Of a stretch of DNA of 64,000 nt, positions 1 to 7,745 are shown piece by piece (within the stretch, counting starts at the first letter, position 1; the number at the start of each line of letters is the position of its first letter). Made by a program: the position numbers and the translations under genes. This stretch comes from Paenibacillus sp. PL91 (GTDB lineage: Bacteria > Bacillota > Bacilli > Paenibacillales > Paenibacillaceae), in NCBI RefSeq assembly GCF_012935325.2, contig NZ_JABBYG020000002.1, positions 186,001-250,000 of the forward strand. The letters run 5' to 3'. The notes beneath the pieces were generated by a model. It worked only from the letters and a program-made list of their open reading frames with translations. It was not told the DNA's origin and did not search any database.

Positions 1-161
1 GCGACAAATCCGCGAGCAATAGCAACAGCCTTGATCGCTTGGTTTAACGCACCAGCTCCAATGGCTTGCAGTTCCGCACCACCACGTTCACGAAGAACGC
101 CAGCTAGCGCACCTGCAACGGAATTTGGATTGGACTTTGCTGAAACTTTTAATACATCCAT
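1..161 (-). CDS. spoVS: Stage V sporulation protein S, 3' end cut by window edge
   Basis: Small Alba-like regulator needed for late sporulation and coat assembly; the exact molecular role is unsettled. The 53 visible residues start MDVLKVSAKS and continue through the family hallmarks AGALAGVLRERGGAE and GAGALNQAIKAVAIARGFVA, which match B. subtilis SpoVS almost residue for residue. The family is about 86 residues, so roughly 33 C-terminal residues lie outside the window. The ATG at 159-161 follows a GGGGAGG ribosome binding site at good spacing. It is the last gene of the rny-ymdB-spoVS order seen in Bacilli, but it has its own sigma-H-like promoter (209-237). Confidence 0.95.
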   Translation of the reverse strand, partial: MDVLKVSAKSNPNSVAGALAGVLRERGGAELQAIGAGALNQAIKAVAIARGFV

Positions 162-208
162 AAAAAGAACCTCCCCTTGGACTGTTGGATGGATTCCACT
201 TTTAAATA

Positions 209-237
209 GTATTCGAGGGAGATTAAAAAATTCCTGC
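209..237 (-). promoter_or_regulatory. Sigma-H-like promoter for spoVS
   Basis: On the minus strand the -35 element GCAGGAATT (229-237) fits the sigma-H consensus RNAGGAWWW at all positions. After an 11-nt spacer, CTCGAATAC (209-217) fits RNNGAATWW at seven of nine positions. B. subtilis spoVS is known to be sigma-H dependent. The predicted start of transcription lies about 40 nt before the spoVS ATG. Confidence 0.65.
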
Positions 238-298
238 TTTTATTCTTGTAATTAACAAACTGTTCTGAATTGTCGGAACTTTTCAAAGATTCAAAGCG

Positions 299-1093
299 TT
301 ACATAAGAAGCCATTCATCTTCCGTGAGACGTATTTTTTCGATTTTCCGGGCTTGTCCTGTTGCATCATCAATTTGTACGGATATCGCATGCAAATGCCA
401 ACTGCCCTCATCCACTACAAAACGGACCGGCAGCTGAGTAATAAATTTATGCAAAACAGCAGTGCGCTCCATTCCGAGCACGCCTTCCTTAGGTCCAACC
501 ATGCCAACATCCGTTATGTAAGCCGTTCCCCCAGGCAAAATCGTATCGTCATTTGTCTGAACATGCGTATGTGTTCCCAGCACGATCGAGGCTCTGCCAT
601 CAAGATGCCAGCCCATTGCGATCTTCTCCGACGTAGCTTCCGCGTGAAAATCGACGAGGATGTTGTTCGTCTGCTCCCTAGCTTCTTCAATTAGCTCATC
701 TGCTTTGCGGAAAGGACAATCAATCGGCGGCAAAAACGTACGTCCTTGCAAATTAATGATGGCCAGCTGCTTTCCTCCGGCTTTAATGAAGGCCATGCCT
801 TGTCCAGGTGCGCCTTCCGCGTAGTTCGCCGGGCGAACGAGACGAGGCTCGTCGTCAATCCATTCAAAAATATCTTTATTATCCCACGTATGGTTGCCCA
901 TCGTTATGCCATGGATGCCCCATTCGAAAAATTCCTTCGCAATTGTTGCCGTGATCCCGCGGCCAGCAGCCGCATTCTCGCCATTTGCAATGATAATATG
1001 AGGATTGTATTTGCTCTTTAGAGCTGGCAGCACGCGCTTCAATGCGTTTCTCCCTACGTTGCCTACGATATCGCCAATAAATAATACATTCAT
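299..1093 (-). CDS. ymdB: YmdB-type metallophosphoesterase (2',3'-cAMP phosphodiesterase)
   Basis: Calcineurin-like phosphodiesterase of the YmdB family (TIGR00282). In B. subtilis it hydrolyses 2',3'-cyclic AMP and is needed for biofilm and nanotube behaviour. The 264-residue protein has the full usual length and all metal-binding blocks: GDIVGNVGR at residue 7, NGENAAAGRG near 38, MGNHTWDN near 65, FHAEATSEK near 149 and GTHTHVQTND near 173. The ATG at 1093 follows GGAAG 9 nt upstream. It lies just downstream of rny, as in Bacillus, but a terminator hairpin separates the two, so it may depend on read-through or a weak promoter of its own. Confidence 0.95.
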   Translation of the reverse strand: MNVLFIGDIVGNVGRNALKRVLPALKSKYNPHIIIANGENAAAGRGITATIAKEFFEWGIHGITMGNHTWDNKDIFEWIDDEPRLVRPANYAEGAPGQGMAFIKAGGKQLAIINLQGRTFLPPIDCPFRKADELIEEAREQTNNILVDFHAEATSEKIAMGWHLDGRASIVLGTHTHVQTNDDTILPGGTAYITDVGMVGPKEGVLGMERTAVLHKFITQLPVRFVVDEGSWHLHAISVQIDDATGQARKIEKIRLTEDEWLLM

Positions 1094-1120
1094 GTGGGTA
1101 CACTTCCTTTTTTATGCGCC

Positions 1121-1158
1121 TGCAAACAGAAAAGTGGCTAACTAGCAGCCACTTTTCC
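1121..1158 (-). terminator. Terminator after rny
   Basis: Eleven-bp perfect stem GAAAAGTGGCT (1129-1139) with AGCCACTTTTC (1147-1157) and a 7-nt loop, followed on the minus strand by CTGTTTG. It sits between the rny stop and the ymdB start. The U-tract is short, so termination may be partial. Confidence 0.65.
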
Positions 1159-1182
1159 GTAAAGCTAATATTTTTTTGTTAA

Positions 1183-2724
1183 TTACTTCGCATATTCAAC
1201 CGCGCGTGTTTCTCGAATGACCGTAACTTTAATATGTCCCGGATAATCAAGCTCGCTCTCGATTTTTTTCGTAATATCACGTGCGAGGCGGAATGCTTCC
1301 GTATCGTCGATTTTCTCTGGCTGCACCATGACGCGCACTTCGCGGCCAGCTTGAATCGCATACGATTTCTCAACGCCATCAAACGATTCGGAAATATCTT
1401 CTAGCTTCTCCAGTCGTTTAATGTACGTTTCAAGCGTTTCACGGCGAGCTCCCGGACGCGCAGCCGACAATGCATCAGCCGCTCCTACGAGCATCGCGAT
1501 AACGGAAGTAGCTTCCGTATCACCGTGATGGGAGGCAATACTGTTAATAACGACAGGATGCTCCTTGTATTTCTTAGCAAGCTCAACGCCGATCTCAACG
1601 TGTGAGCCTTCCACTTCGTGGTCTAGCGCTTTACCGATATCATGCAGCAATCCTGCACGCTTCGCCAGCGTAATATCTTCGCCAAGCTCTGCTGCCATCA
1701 AGCCAGTCAAGTAAGCAACCTCCATGGAGTGCTTTAATACGTTCTGACCATAACTTGTCCGGTACTTCAATCGACCAAGAATCTTGATTAAATCCGGGTG
1801 CAAGCCATGAACTCCAACCTCGAAAGTAGCTTGCTCACCGTATTCACGGATACGCTCGTCCACTTCTTTACGAGATTTTTCAACCATTTCTTCAATGCGG
1901 GCAGGATGGATACGACCGTCAGCTACAAGCTTTTCCAAAGAAGTACGGGCAATTTCGCGTCTTATCGGGTCGAAACCAGACAAAATGACCGCTTCCGGTG
2001 TATCGTCGATTATTAGATCGATACCAGTCAATGTTTCCAAAGCACGGATATTTCGGCCTTCACGCCCAATAATGCGGCCTTTCATTTCTTCATTTGGCAA
2101 TGTAACAACGGATACCGTCGTTTCAGCCACATGATCTGCCGCACAGCGTTGAATCGCAAGTGATATAATATTACGGGCTTTCTTATCTGCCTCTTCTTTC
2201 GCTTGCTGCTCGATCTCTTTGATCATCTGTGCTGTCTCATGTCGTACTTCCTGTTCAACATTGGATAAAATGATCGATTTCGCATCTTCCGTTGTGAGAC
2301 TCGATATACGTTCCAATTCACTAAGCTGCTGCTTGTAAATGGAATCGATCTCCTCTTGCGTTTCTTCGATCCGTTTTTCTTTGTTGGCTACAGTTTCTTC
2401 TTTGCGTTCTAGCGCTTCTAACTTTTTATCCAGCGACTCCTCTTTTTGGAGCAAACGTCTTTCCTGACGTTGAGCCTCGTTGCGTCGTTCACGAATGTCT
2501 CTCTCGGCTTCGGAACGAAGTTTGTGGACTTCGTCTTTTGCCTCTAGCACGGTTTCTTTCTTCTGAGCTTCCGCTTCCTTCTTCGCATTTTCTACGATTT
2601 GGATTGCAGCTTGCTCAGCGCTTGAAATTTTGGCCTCGGCAATCGACTTTCGAATAAAATAACCAATCCCAAAGAATATTGCGCCAACAAAGAGACAGAT
2701 CAAGATCCAAACGATCTCAGGCAT
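1183..2724 (-). CDS. rny: Ribonuclease Y
   Basis: Membrane-anchored endoribonuclease that starts decay of many mRNAs in Firmicutes, acting with the degradosome-like network (PNPase, RNase J). Layout over 513 residues: N-terminal transmembrane helix (about residues 3-25), long charged coiled coil (about 30-190), KH domain with [15 protein letters not shown] near 215, and an HD domain with [16 protein letters not shown] near 360. The open frame begins at a GTG (2733), but AAGGAGG sits 8 nt before the ATG at 2722-2724, so I place the start there. It lies between recX and ymdB, as in B. subtilis. The leader at 2725-2905 carries a 9-bp inverted repeat. Confidence 0.97.
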   Translation of the reverse strand: MPEIVWILICLFVGAIFFGIGYFIRKSIAEAKISSAEQAAIQIVENAKKEAEAQKKETVLEAKDEVHKLRSEAERDIRERRNEAQRQERRLLQKEESLDKKLEALERKEETVANKEKRIEETQEEIDSIYKQQLSELERISSLTTEDAKSIILSNVEQEVRHETAQMIKEIEQQAKEEADKKARNIISLAIQRCAADHVAETTVSVVTLPNEEMKGRIIGREGRNIRALETLTGIDLIIDDTPEAVILSGFDPIRREIARTSLEKLVADGRIHPARIEEMVEKSRKEVDERIREYGEQATFEVGVHGLHPDLIKILGRLKYRTSYGQNVLKHSMEVAYLTGLMAAELGEDITLAKRAGLLHDIGKALDHEVEGSHVEIGVELAKKYKEHPVVINSIASHHGDTEATSVIAMLVGAADALSAARPGARRETLETYIKRLEKLEDISESFDGVEKSYAIQAGREVRVMVQPEKIDDTEAFRLARDITKKIESELDYPGHIKVTVIRETRAVEYAK

Positions 2725-2833
2725 CTTGTTCACCTCCTTGTTGCATACACCAAGGCACTGCTTGGGATGATATTAGGTTTTCAACCGGCTTCAAACCGTT
2801 TCAACAATTACTAATTTGACGAAAATAATCGTT

Positions 2834-2866
2834 TTGAATCAACTTTTGGAAGGAAAATTGATTCAA
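2834..2866. repeat. Inverted repeat in the recX-rny intergenic region
   Basis: TTGAATCAA (2834-2842) and TTGATTCAA (2858-2866) form a perfect 9-bp inverted repeat with a 15-nt spacer. The minus-strand transcript could fold it. It is AT-rich and lacks a U-tract, so it is a poor terminator; it could be an RNA element in the rny leader or a protein site. Otherwise the 170-nt gap shows no clear promoter. Confidence 0.5.
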
Positions 2867-2905
2867 TAATGAAGGAATACAACCTCATTTTATCTTTTCG
2901 TAAAA

Positions 2906-3574
2906 TCAATTGTCAAGCAAAAGCCCATCATCTTCCTCGAATGCTTCGTCTTCCCCATTTTGATCAATCCACTTTATAGCTTCCTTCACGATATCTGATG
3001 GAAAGCCTCTACGCATTAAATAGCCTATTAGCTTGCGTTTTCGGTCAATCGGCTCGCCTTTTACGGATCGCCATTTCTTCTCCGCAGCTTTTTTGGCTGA
3101 TGCTAATTCGACATCGCGGTCTAACGATCCGGTTGCTTCTGCTGCGGCTTCTTTCGACACGCCTCGCTGCTGCAGCTCTTGCTGGATGAAGCGACGCCCC
3201 TTCAAGCTGTTTTTGAGCCGGCTTGTCGCAAATTGGCGTGCATATTGTTCATCATCCACAATATGCTCCCTTTCTAAACGGTCGAGGGCATATTGAATGT
3301 TATCAGCTTCAAAAAGCTTGCGATTTAAATACTGCTCGATTTGCTTTCTTGTTCTCGGCCTAGCGCCCAAATAAGCGATAGCCAGCACATATGCACGGTA
3401 GCGTTCATCTTCCATTCGTATTTCTTCGATTTGAACCTCCGCTAAAATTTGCCCTTTGGTCAGTCGATAACGAATCAATATATCTTCATGTACAGACAAG
3501 ATCGGTTCCTCTGACTCAGCAAAGAGATGGTATAATCTTCGTTCCTTCTTATCCAGGCGAACAGATAAAATCAT
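2906..3574 (-). CDS. recX: Regulatory protein RecX
   Basis: Modulator of RecA filament dynamics; it binds RecA-DNA filaments and limits or tunes strand exchange. It is about 222 residues, built of three-helix repeats. Family signatures visible are YLGARPRTRKQIEQYL, IVDDEQYARQFATSRL, GRRFIQQELQQRGV and the C-terminal LMRRGFPSDIVKEAI. The frame is open from an ATG at 3619, but AGAGAGG abuts that ATG. The ATG at 3572-3574 has GAGGAAG at proper spacing, and the resulting N-terminus aligns with the B. subtilis RecX start; a GTG at 3610 is a third option. It lies directly after recA, separated by a 13-bp hairpin, and is probably expressed by read-through from the SOS-controlled recA promoter. Confidence 0.92.
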   Translation of the reverse strand: MILSVRLDKKERRLYHLFAESEEPILSVHEDILIRYRLTKGQILAEVQIEEIRMEDERYRAYVLAIAYLGARPRTRKQIEQYLNRKLFEADNIQYALDRLEREHIVDDEQYARQFATSRLKNSLKGRRFIQQELQQRGVSKEAAAEATGSLDRDVELASAKKAAEKKWRSVKGEPIDRKRKLIGYLMRRGFPSDIVKEAIKWIDQNGEDEAFEEDDGLLLDN

Positions 3575-3633
3575 CCATTCTTCTTCCTCGCTTATATTGC
3601 TATGGGCCACACCGTACATCCTCTCTAAACACA

Positions 3634-3663
3634 GCTTCGCCGTCCCTATCGGGACGGCGAAGC
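3634..3663 (-). terminator. Strong hairpin between recA and recX (terminator/attenuator)
   Basis: Perfect 13-bp stem GCTTCGCCGTCCC (3634-3646) and GGGACGGCGAAGC (3651-3663) with a 4-nt loop. The minus-strand tail TGTGTTTAG is only weakly U-rich, so partial termination with read-through into recX is the likely effect, which would keep RecX low relative to RecA. Confidence 0.6.
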
Positions 3664-3689
3664 ATCAGCATGTATGATTTCAGGTCGAT

Positions 3690-4739
3690 TTATTCTAGAT
3701 CTTCGAATTCTTCGTCGTCTTCCTCAGCTTTGAAATTAGCCTGAGTTGCAGCAGCCGACAGATTGCTCGCATCGCGAATCTGTTTCTCGATGACTTCAGC
3801 GATATCCTTATGATCCTTTAAGTACTGCTTCGCATTCTCACGGCCTTGACCAAGACGCTCGCCATTGTAAGAGAACCATGCGCCGCTCTTCTGTACGATA
3901 TCCATCTCTACACCAATGTCAACAAGCGTACCTTCTCTGGAAATGCCTTCGCCGTACATGATGTCGATCTCTGCTTGTTTGAACGGAGGAGCCACTTTGT
4001 TCTTAACGACCTTGATACGAGTACGGTTACCGACCATGTCATTGCCTTGTTTCAACGTTTCAATACGACGTACATCAAGACGTACGCTGGAGTAGAATTT
4101 CAAAGCGCGACCGCCCGGCGTTGTCTCAGGGTTACCGAACATAACGCCGACCTTCTCACGCAATTGGTTGATGAAGATCGCAATCGTCTTCGATTTGCTG
4201 ATTGCGCCGGAAAGCTTGCGCAAAGCCTGTGACATCAGACGCGCTTGAAGACCTACGTGGGAATCCCCCATATCGCCTTCAATTTCCGCTTTCGGCACGA
4301 GTGCAGCTACGGAGTCAATAACGACGATATCAACAGCGCCGCTGCGTACGAGCGCTTCGGCGATTTCCAATGCTTGCTCGCCTGTATCAGGCTGTGAAAG
4401 CAATAGCTCGTCAATGTTTACGCCAAGCTTGCTTGCATAGAGTGGATCAAGGGCATGCTCTGCATCGATAAAGGCAGCTTGTCCGCCAATACGTTGAACC
4501 TCTGCAATCGCATGAAGCGCTACTGTCGTTTTACCGGAAGATTCCGGTCCGTATATTTCAATAACACGTCCACGCGGCAAGCCGCCTATTCCTAATGCAA
4601 TATCAAGAGCAAGCGAACCGCTAGGAACGGTCTCTACCTGCATGTGTGTGGATTCTCCTAATTTCATGATGGAGCCTTTACCAAATTGTTTCTCAATTTG
4701 ACGCAAAGCCATTTCTAGTGCAGCGCGACGATCCGACAA
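3690..4739 (-). CDS. recA: Recombinase RecA
   Basis: DNA-dependent ATPase that forms nucleoprotein filaments, catalyses homologous pairing and triggers LexA self-cleavage in the SOS response. Visible motifs are Walker A GPESSGKT (about residues 63-70), Walker [13 protein letters not shown], the L2-region [20 protein letters not shown], and an acidic C-terminal tail. The frame is open from a GTG at 4748, but that codon has almost no spacing to a Shine-Dalgarno. AAGGATGTGA is placed correctly for the TTG at 4737-4739, which yields [18 protein letters not shown], the usual RecA N-terminus; I therefore choose 349 residues from TTG. Upstream lie a SOS box and a strong promoter; recX follows. Confidence 0.97.
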   Translation of the reverse strand: MSDRRAALEMALRQIEKQFGKGSIMKLGESTHMQVETVPSGSLALDIALGIGGLPRGRVIEIYGPESSGKTTVALHAIAEVQRIGGQAAFIDAEHALDPLYASKLGVNIDELLLSQPDTGEQALEIAEALVRSGAVDIVVIDSVAALVPKAEIEGDMGDSHVGLQARLMSQALRKLSGAISKSKTIAIFINQLREKVGVMFGNPETTPGGRALKFYSSVRLDVRRIETLKQGNDMVGNRTRIKVVKNKVAPPFKQAEIDIMYGEGISREGTLVDIGVEMDIVQKSGAWFSYNGERLGQGRENAKQYLKDHKDIAEVIEKQIRDASNLSAAATQANFKAEEDDEEFEDLE

Positions 4740-4770
4740 GAAACTCACATCCTTCTTTATTTATAATGTA

Positions 4771-4799
4771 ATGATACCTTTTTTCCCGCAGGTTGACAA
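4771..4799 (-). promoter_or_regulatory. Sigma-A promoter of recA
   Basis: TTGTCA (-35, 4794-4799), 17-nt spacer, TATCAT (-10, 4771-4776), read on the minus strand about 30 nt before the recA start. The LexA box at 4809-4822 lies just upstream of the -35. Confidence 0.8.
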
Positions 4800-4808
4800 G
4801 CATTTTTT

Positions 4809-4822
4809 CGAACATACATTCG
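4809..4822. promoter_or_regulatory. LexA (DinR) SOS box upstream of recA
   Basis: CGAACATACATTCG differs at one position from the Gram-positive SOS box CGAAC-N4-GTTCG. Its place upstream of the recA -35 fits LexA control of recA, as in B. subtilis. The box is about 10 bp upstream of the -35 rather than over it. Confidence 0.8.
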
Positions 4823-4850
4823 CATTTTTGCTTGACGACTAATTTGGGCA

Positions 4851-4886
4851 TAAAAAAACCGCAGCAAAGTATTCTTCGCCACGGTT
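4851..4886 (-). terminator. Intrinsic terminator downstream of cinA
   Basis: Thirteen-pair stem (arms 4857-4869 and 4874-4886, including G-U pairs) with a 4-nt loop, followed on the minus strand by TTTTTTTA. It ends the pgsA-cinA transcript and also stands about 13 nt after the predicted start of the promoter at 4906-4934. Confidence 0.85.
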
Positions 4887-4905
4887 CTTCCGATAACTAT
4901 TCTTC

Positions 4906-4934
4906 ATTATAGCTGTCAATTCGACAATTGACAA
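4906..4934 (-). promoter_or_regulatory. Strong sigma-A-like promoter directly before the terminator, upstream of recA
   Basis: TTGTCA (4929-4934), 17-nt spacer, TATAAT (4906-4911) on the minus strand. A perfect 8-bp palindrome TGTCAATT/AATTGACA (4914-4921 and 4926-4933) fills the -35 and spacer and could be an operator. Transcription from here would meet the terminator at 4851-4886 almost at once, giving an RNA of about 50 nt unless read-through feeds recA. Confidence 0.6.
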
Positions 4935-4998
4935 ACTTTATTTATTTCACTTAAGGGATCGCATGCTGATAGGCACGACAAGCAAGCCCGCTTCCCTT

Positions 4999-6249
4999 TT
5001 AACGTGCCTGCAGTGCCATCCAAAGCCGATATAATGCTGCCTTTACCGCCCGCAGCCTGATCATGCTTCTTCCTCCGCTAAGGTTCAAGGTATGAACGAC
5101 TGTCGGCTTGCCGCGTTCAGCTATGCCTACATAGACAAGTCCTACTGGCTTGCCCTCGGATTCCGCAGGTCCGGCAACCCCTGTCAGCGACACGCCAAAA
5201 TCAGCGTCCGACAGCTCTCTGACTCTTTCAGCCATCAACCCCGCTGTCGAATCACTAATCGCGCCCGGCGCTCCTTCTCCTTCAAGCTGCGTCATCGGAA
5301 TGCTTAGCAGATGATGCTTCATTATATTGGTGTAGGTAACAACCCCTCCTACATACTCTCCACTGCTCCCAGGAACGTTTGTAATTAGCTCTGCGAACAA
5401 ACCCCCGCTGCAGCTTTCCGCGCTCGCCAGCTTGCGTCTTGAGGCTCTCAGAAGGTGCACAACCTCTTCCTCGATCGGAATGTCCTTCTGTGCATACAAA
5501 TACTCGCCTACTCGTTCCTTAATCTTCTCGACAGTTTCATCTATTTTTAGGTCCGCTTCGATTGACGTGCTTGCTTTCGTGGATACCCGAATAGAAACCT
5601 CGCCTTCCTTTGCGTAAGGAGCGATAGTTGGGTCCACCTGTCCATCAATTAGATCAAGCAGCTTCGCTTCGAGATTGGATTCTCCGATCCCTGCGAATTT
5701 CAGCAAACGCGAATAAAGCGGATCTGCTGACCCTAGCATGGAACGCAGCCACACCTCTCCCGCACCATCCATCATCGGCTTCATCTCGCGCGGCGGACCT
5801 GGCAGAAGCAAATAAAGCGTGCCGTCTACTGACAAGCCATTGCCCACAGCGAGGCCAGTCGTATTCTCCAGAGGCTCTCCGCCCTCGATCATCAGAGCCT
5901 GCCTGCGATTGCTCTCCACCATATGAATGCCTCGCGAGCTGAACAACTGCTCAATTTGGGCCATCGAGGGCTCGTGAATGAGCAGCTCGCGGTTTAAATA
6001 ATCGGCTAACACGTCCTTCGTAAGATCATCCTGCGTCGGGCCGAGTCCGCCAGTAAACACAAGCAGATCGGCTCTGCTTCTTCCGATTTCGATCGCTTGC
6101 CTCAGTCGCTGCGCGTTGTCGCCGACAACCGTCTGAAAGTAAACGTCGACGCCTAGCCCAGCAAGCTTTTGCGACAAAAACTGTGCATTCGTATTTACGA
6201 TTTGTCCGAGCAGCAGCTCGGTGCCGACCGCAATGATTTCTGCTTTCAT
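4999..6249 (-). CDS. cinA: CinA, competence/damage-inducible protein
   Basis: Full-length two-domain CinA, 416 residues. The N-terminal MoaB/MogA-like molybdopterin-binding fold (about 1-170) shows GTELLLGQIVNTNAQ and TGGLGPTQDD, while the C-terminal CinA domain (about 255-410) shows ESCSGGLFAELITNVPGSS and GVAGPAESEGKPVG. Family members act as ADP-ribose pyrophosphatase and nicotinamide-nucleotide amidase in NAD salvage; in competent bacteria cinA is co-regulated with recA. It follows pgsA by 98 nt, with a terminator between, and precedes recA. The ATG at 6249 follows GAGGAGAACAGG. Apart from the retained cinA-recA adjacency, nothing is unusual. Confidence 0.95.
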   Translation of the reverse strand: MKAEIIAVGTELLLGQIVNTNAQFLSQKLAGLGVDVYFQTVVGDNAQRLRQAIEIGRSRADLLVFTGGLGPTQDDLTKDVLADYLNRELLIHEPSMAQIEQLFSSRGIHMVESNRRQALMIEGGEPLENTTGLAVGNGLSVDGTLYLLLPGPPREMKPMMDGAGEVWLRSMLGSADPLYSRLLKFAGIGESNLEAKLLDLIDGQVDPTIAPYAKEGEVSIRVSTKASTSIEADLKIDETVEKIKERVGEYLYAQKDIPIEEEVVHLLRASRRKLASAESCSGGLFAELITNVPGSSGEYVGGVVTYTNIMKHHLLSIPMTQLEGEGAPGAISDSTAGLMAERVRELSDADFGVSLTGVAGPAESEGKPVGLVYVGIAERGKPTVVHTLNLSGGRSMIRLRAVKAALYRLWMALQAR

Positions 6250-6306
6250 GGTTCCTGTTCTCCTCTGCGCTCAAATGGTCTAGGTTTGCATTTTTGCATG
6301 CATATA

Positions 6307-6343
6307 AGCAAAAGCATCTCCCCGTCTGACGGGAAGATGCTTT
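6307..6343 (-). terminator. Terminator after pgsA
   Basis: Minus-strand stem GCATCTTCCCG/CGGGGAGATGC (11 pairs, one G-U) with flanking AAA/TTT pairs and a TCAGA loop, ending TTTTGC. It lies between the pgsA stop and cinA; the short U-run suggests partial termination, allowing cinA read-through. Confidence 0.65.
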
Positions 6344-6347
6344 GACC

Positions 6348-6923
6348 TTATTCTACCGGAATCAAATGCTTGTTTTTCAAGAAATAATCGATTCCCGAAT
6401 ATACCGTAATCGCGGCTGCCACCCAGCTCGCGATGACATCAAACGGAAAATCAATGAAATTGAATGGGAAGTTGTTGATCAATAGCGCGATAATCATCGT
6501 AATTTGAATAGCCGTCTTCCATTTGCCCCAAGTGCTGGCAGCCATAACGGAGCCTTCCAGAAGCGCGATCTGGCGAAGACCTGTTACTGCAAACTCCCGG
6601 CTGATGATCACGATCGCAATCAATGCGTTCAGTTTGTCCATCTCTACGAGTGAAATCAGTACTGCAGCTACGAGCAGCTTATCTGCCAAAGGATCAAGCA
6701 GCTTGCCGAGATTCGTAACGATTTTGTTCTTGCGCGCAATATAGCCGTCTAATCCGTCTGTGCTTGCCGCCACAATAAAAATGAGTGCCGCTGCGATTTG
6801 ATTGTATGTAATGGAGAAGTCAGAGATGCTGAACGACCCCAAATCCACTTTAATAAGCAGAAAAAACATAATAACCGGCACCAAAAATATTCTGGCTAGT
6901 GTAATGCGATTCGCCAGATTCAC
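6348..6923 (-). CDS. pgsA: CDP-diacylglycerol--glycerol-3-phosphate 3-phosphatidyltransferase
   Basis: Membrane enzyme that makes phosphatidylglycerol phosphate from CDP-diacylglycerol and glycerol-3-phosphate, the committed step to phosphatidylglycerol. The 191-residue protein carries the complete CDP-alcohol phosphotransferase signature DG-x2-AR-x8-G-x3-D-x3-D (DGYIARKNK ... GKLLDPLADK, about residues 58-82) and several hydrophobic helices. The start is GTG at 6921-6923 behind AAGGAGGG. The GTG overlaps the TGA of a 47-codon ORF immediately upstream, so translation is probably coupled. A near-consensus promoter at 7105-7133 drives the pair. Confidence 0.96.
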   Translation of the reverse strand: MNLANRITLARIFLVPVIMFFLLIKVDLGSFSISDFSITYNQIAAALIFIVAASTDGLDGYIARKNKIVTNLGKLLDPLADKLLVAAVLISLVEMDKLNALIAIVIISREFAVTGLRQIALLEGSVMAASTWGKWKTAIQITMIIALLINNFPFNFIDFPFDVIASWVAAAITVYSGIDYFLKNKHLIPVE

Positions 6924-7063
6924 GCAATTCCCTCCTTAGATCGATCTAACTCATAGGTGTGCGTTACGCGAACCCCTCGTTTGTAAATGAAATCGGCTTT
7001 CATTTCCAGCTGCAGACCATTTGATAAGCAGCTTTGAGCAATAGAAATTGTTCTCTCTCTCAT
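6920..7063 (-). CDS. Candidate 47-residue small protein coupled to pgsA
   Basis: An ATG (7061-7063) opens 47 sense codons ending in a TGA (6920-6922) that overlaps the pgsA GTG start by two bases, the usual arrangement for translational coupling. A GGGGGA ribosome binding site sits about 7 nt upstream of the ATG, and a strong promoter lies about 40 nt further up. The product is basic to neutral, MRERTISIAQSCLS at the N-terminus and YELDRSKEGIA at the C-terminus, with no membrane helix. I do not recognise it, and no equivalent stands before pgsA in the B. subtilis order (ymfM-pgsA). It could encode a protein or a leader peptide that meters pgsA translation. Confidence 0.5.
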   Translation of the reverse strand: MRERTISIAQSCLSNGLQLEMKADFIYKRGVRVTHTYELDRSKEGIA

Positions 7064-7104
7064 CTATGTATTCCCCCAGATCCTTCCGTGAAGCTACCTA
7101 ACCA

Positions 7105-7133
7105 AGTATAATACATGCCTTTACACGTGTCAA
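7105..7133 (-). promoter_or_regulatory. Near-consensus sigma-A promoter for the small ORF-pgsA-cinA unit
   Basis: TTGACA (7128-7133), 17-nt spacer, TATACT (7105-7110) on the minus strand. The predicted transcript starts near 7098, about 35 nt before the small ORF. Confidence 0.85.
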
Positions 7134-7169
7134 AAGCGGCTAAAGCCTCAATTTTTATCGGAAGCAGCA

Positions 7170-7216
7170 TCTAAACGAAAAGCCCCGTTTCTCAAAATGC
7201 GATGAAACGAAGCTTT
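7170..7216 (-). terminator. Terminator after yajQ
   Basis: Thirteen-pair stem (arms 7179-7191 and 7204-7216, with G-U pairs) and a 12-nt loop, followed on the minus strand by TCGTTTAG. It begins a few bases after the yajQ stop and closes the ymfK-rodZ-yajQ unit. Confidence 0.65.
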
Positions 7217-7220
7217 TGTT

Positions 7221-7715
7221 TTATGAGCGATAATTAGTGAATTGAAGCTCTACTGGCAGATCTGCTTCTCTAAGCAGCTTCATCACTGCTTGCAAATCAT
7301 CGAGGCTTTTGCCTGAAACTCTAATCTGATCGCCTTGGATCAAGCTTTTCACTTTGAGCTTCGAATCGCGAATCAAAATATTGATTTTTTTCGAGACATC
7401 CTGCTCAATGCCTTGTCTTAGCTTAATGCGTTGACGGACGGTGTTACCCGATGCGCCTTCGATTTTGCCGTAATCCAAGTTTTTGATCGGAACGCCGCGT
7501 TTCACCATTTTGGACAATAGGATGTCAAGCACGTTCTTGAGCTTATAGTCATCCTCGGAAGCGACAACAAGCTCTTCCTTCTCGAGAGCGATGGAGCTCT
7601 TGCTGCCTTTAAAATCAAAGCGCGTTTCAATCTCACGCTCAGCTTGCTTAATCGCATTCGCTAGTTCTTGCATATCCACCTTGGATACAATATCAAAAGC
7701 ATTTTCTGAAGCCAT
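7221..7715 (-). CDS. yajQ: YajQ family nucleotide-binding protein
   Basis: Member of the YajQ/YitK family (UPF0234). Some family members bind cyclic di-GMP, and nucleotide or nucleic-acid binding is proposed generally; the cellular role in Firmicutes is open. The 164 residues cover the whole fold, with the hallmarks [13 protein letters not shown] ([13 protein letters not shown]), [10 protein letters not shown] and [24 protein letters not shown]. The frame is open from an upstream ATG at 7745, but AAGGAGAGG precedes the ATG at 7713-7715, which also gives the family N-terminus [10 protein letters not shown]. It is the last gene after ymfK and rodZ. In B. subtilis the orthologue (yitK) lies elsewhere, so its place here is a local rearrangement. 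Confidence 0.92.
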   Translation of the reverse strand: MASENAFDIVSKVDMQELANAIKQAEREIETRFDFKGSKSSIALEKEELVVASEDDYKLKNVLDILLSKMVKRGVPIKNLDYGKIEGASGNTVRQRIKLRQGIEQDVSKKINILIRDSKLKVKSLIQGDQIRVSGKSLDDLQAVMKLLREADLPVELQFTNYRS

Positions 7716-7745
7716 TTCATACCTCTCCTTTGGTACAGTAATCAT

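Noticed and set aside
31..255. Plus-strand ORF at the window start
   Set aside because: Antisense to spoVS and its promoter region; the minus-strand protein is unmistakable.
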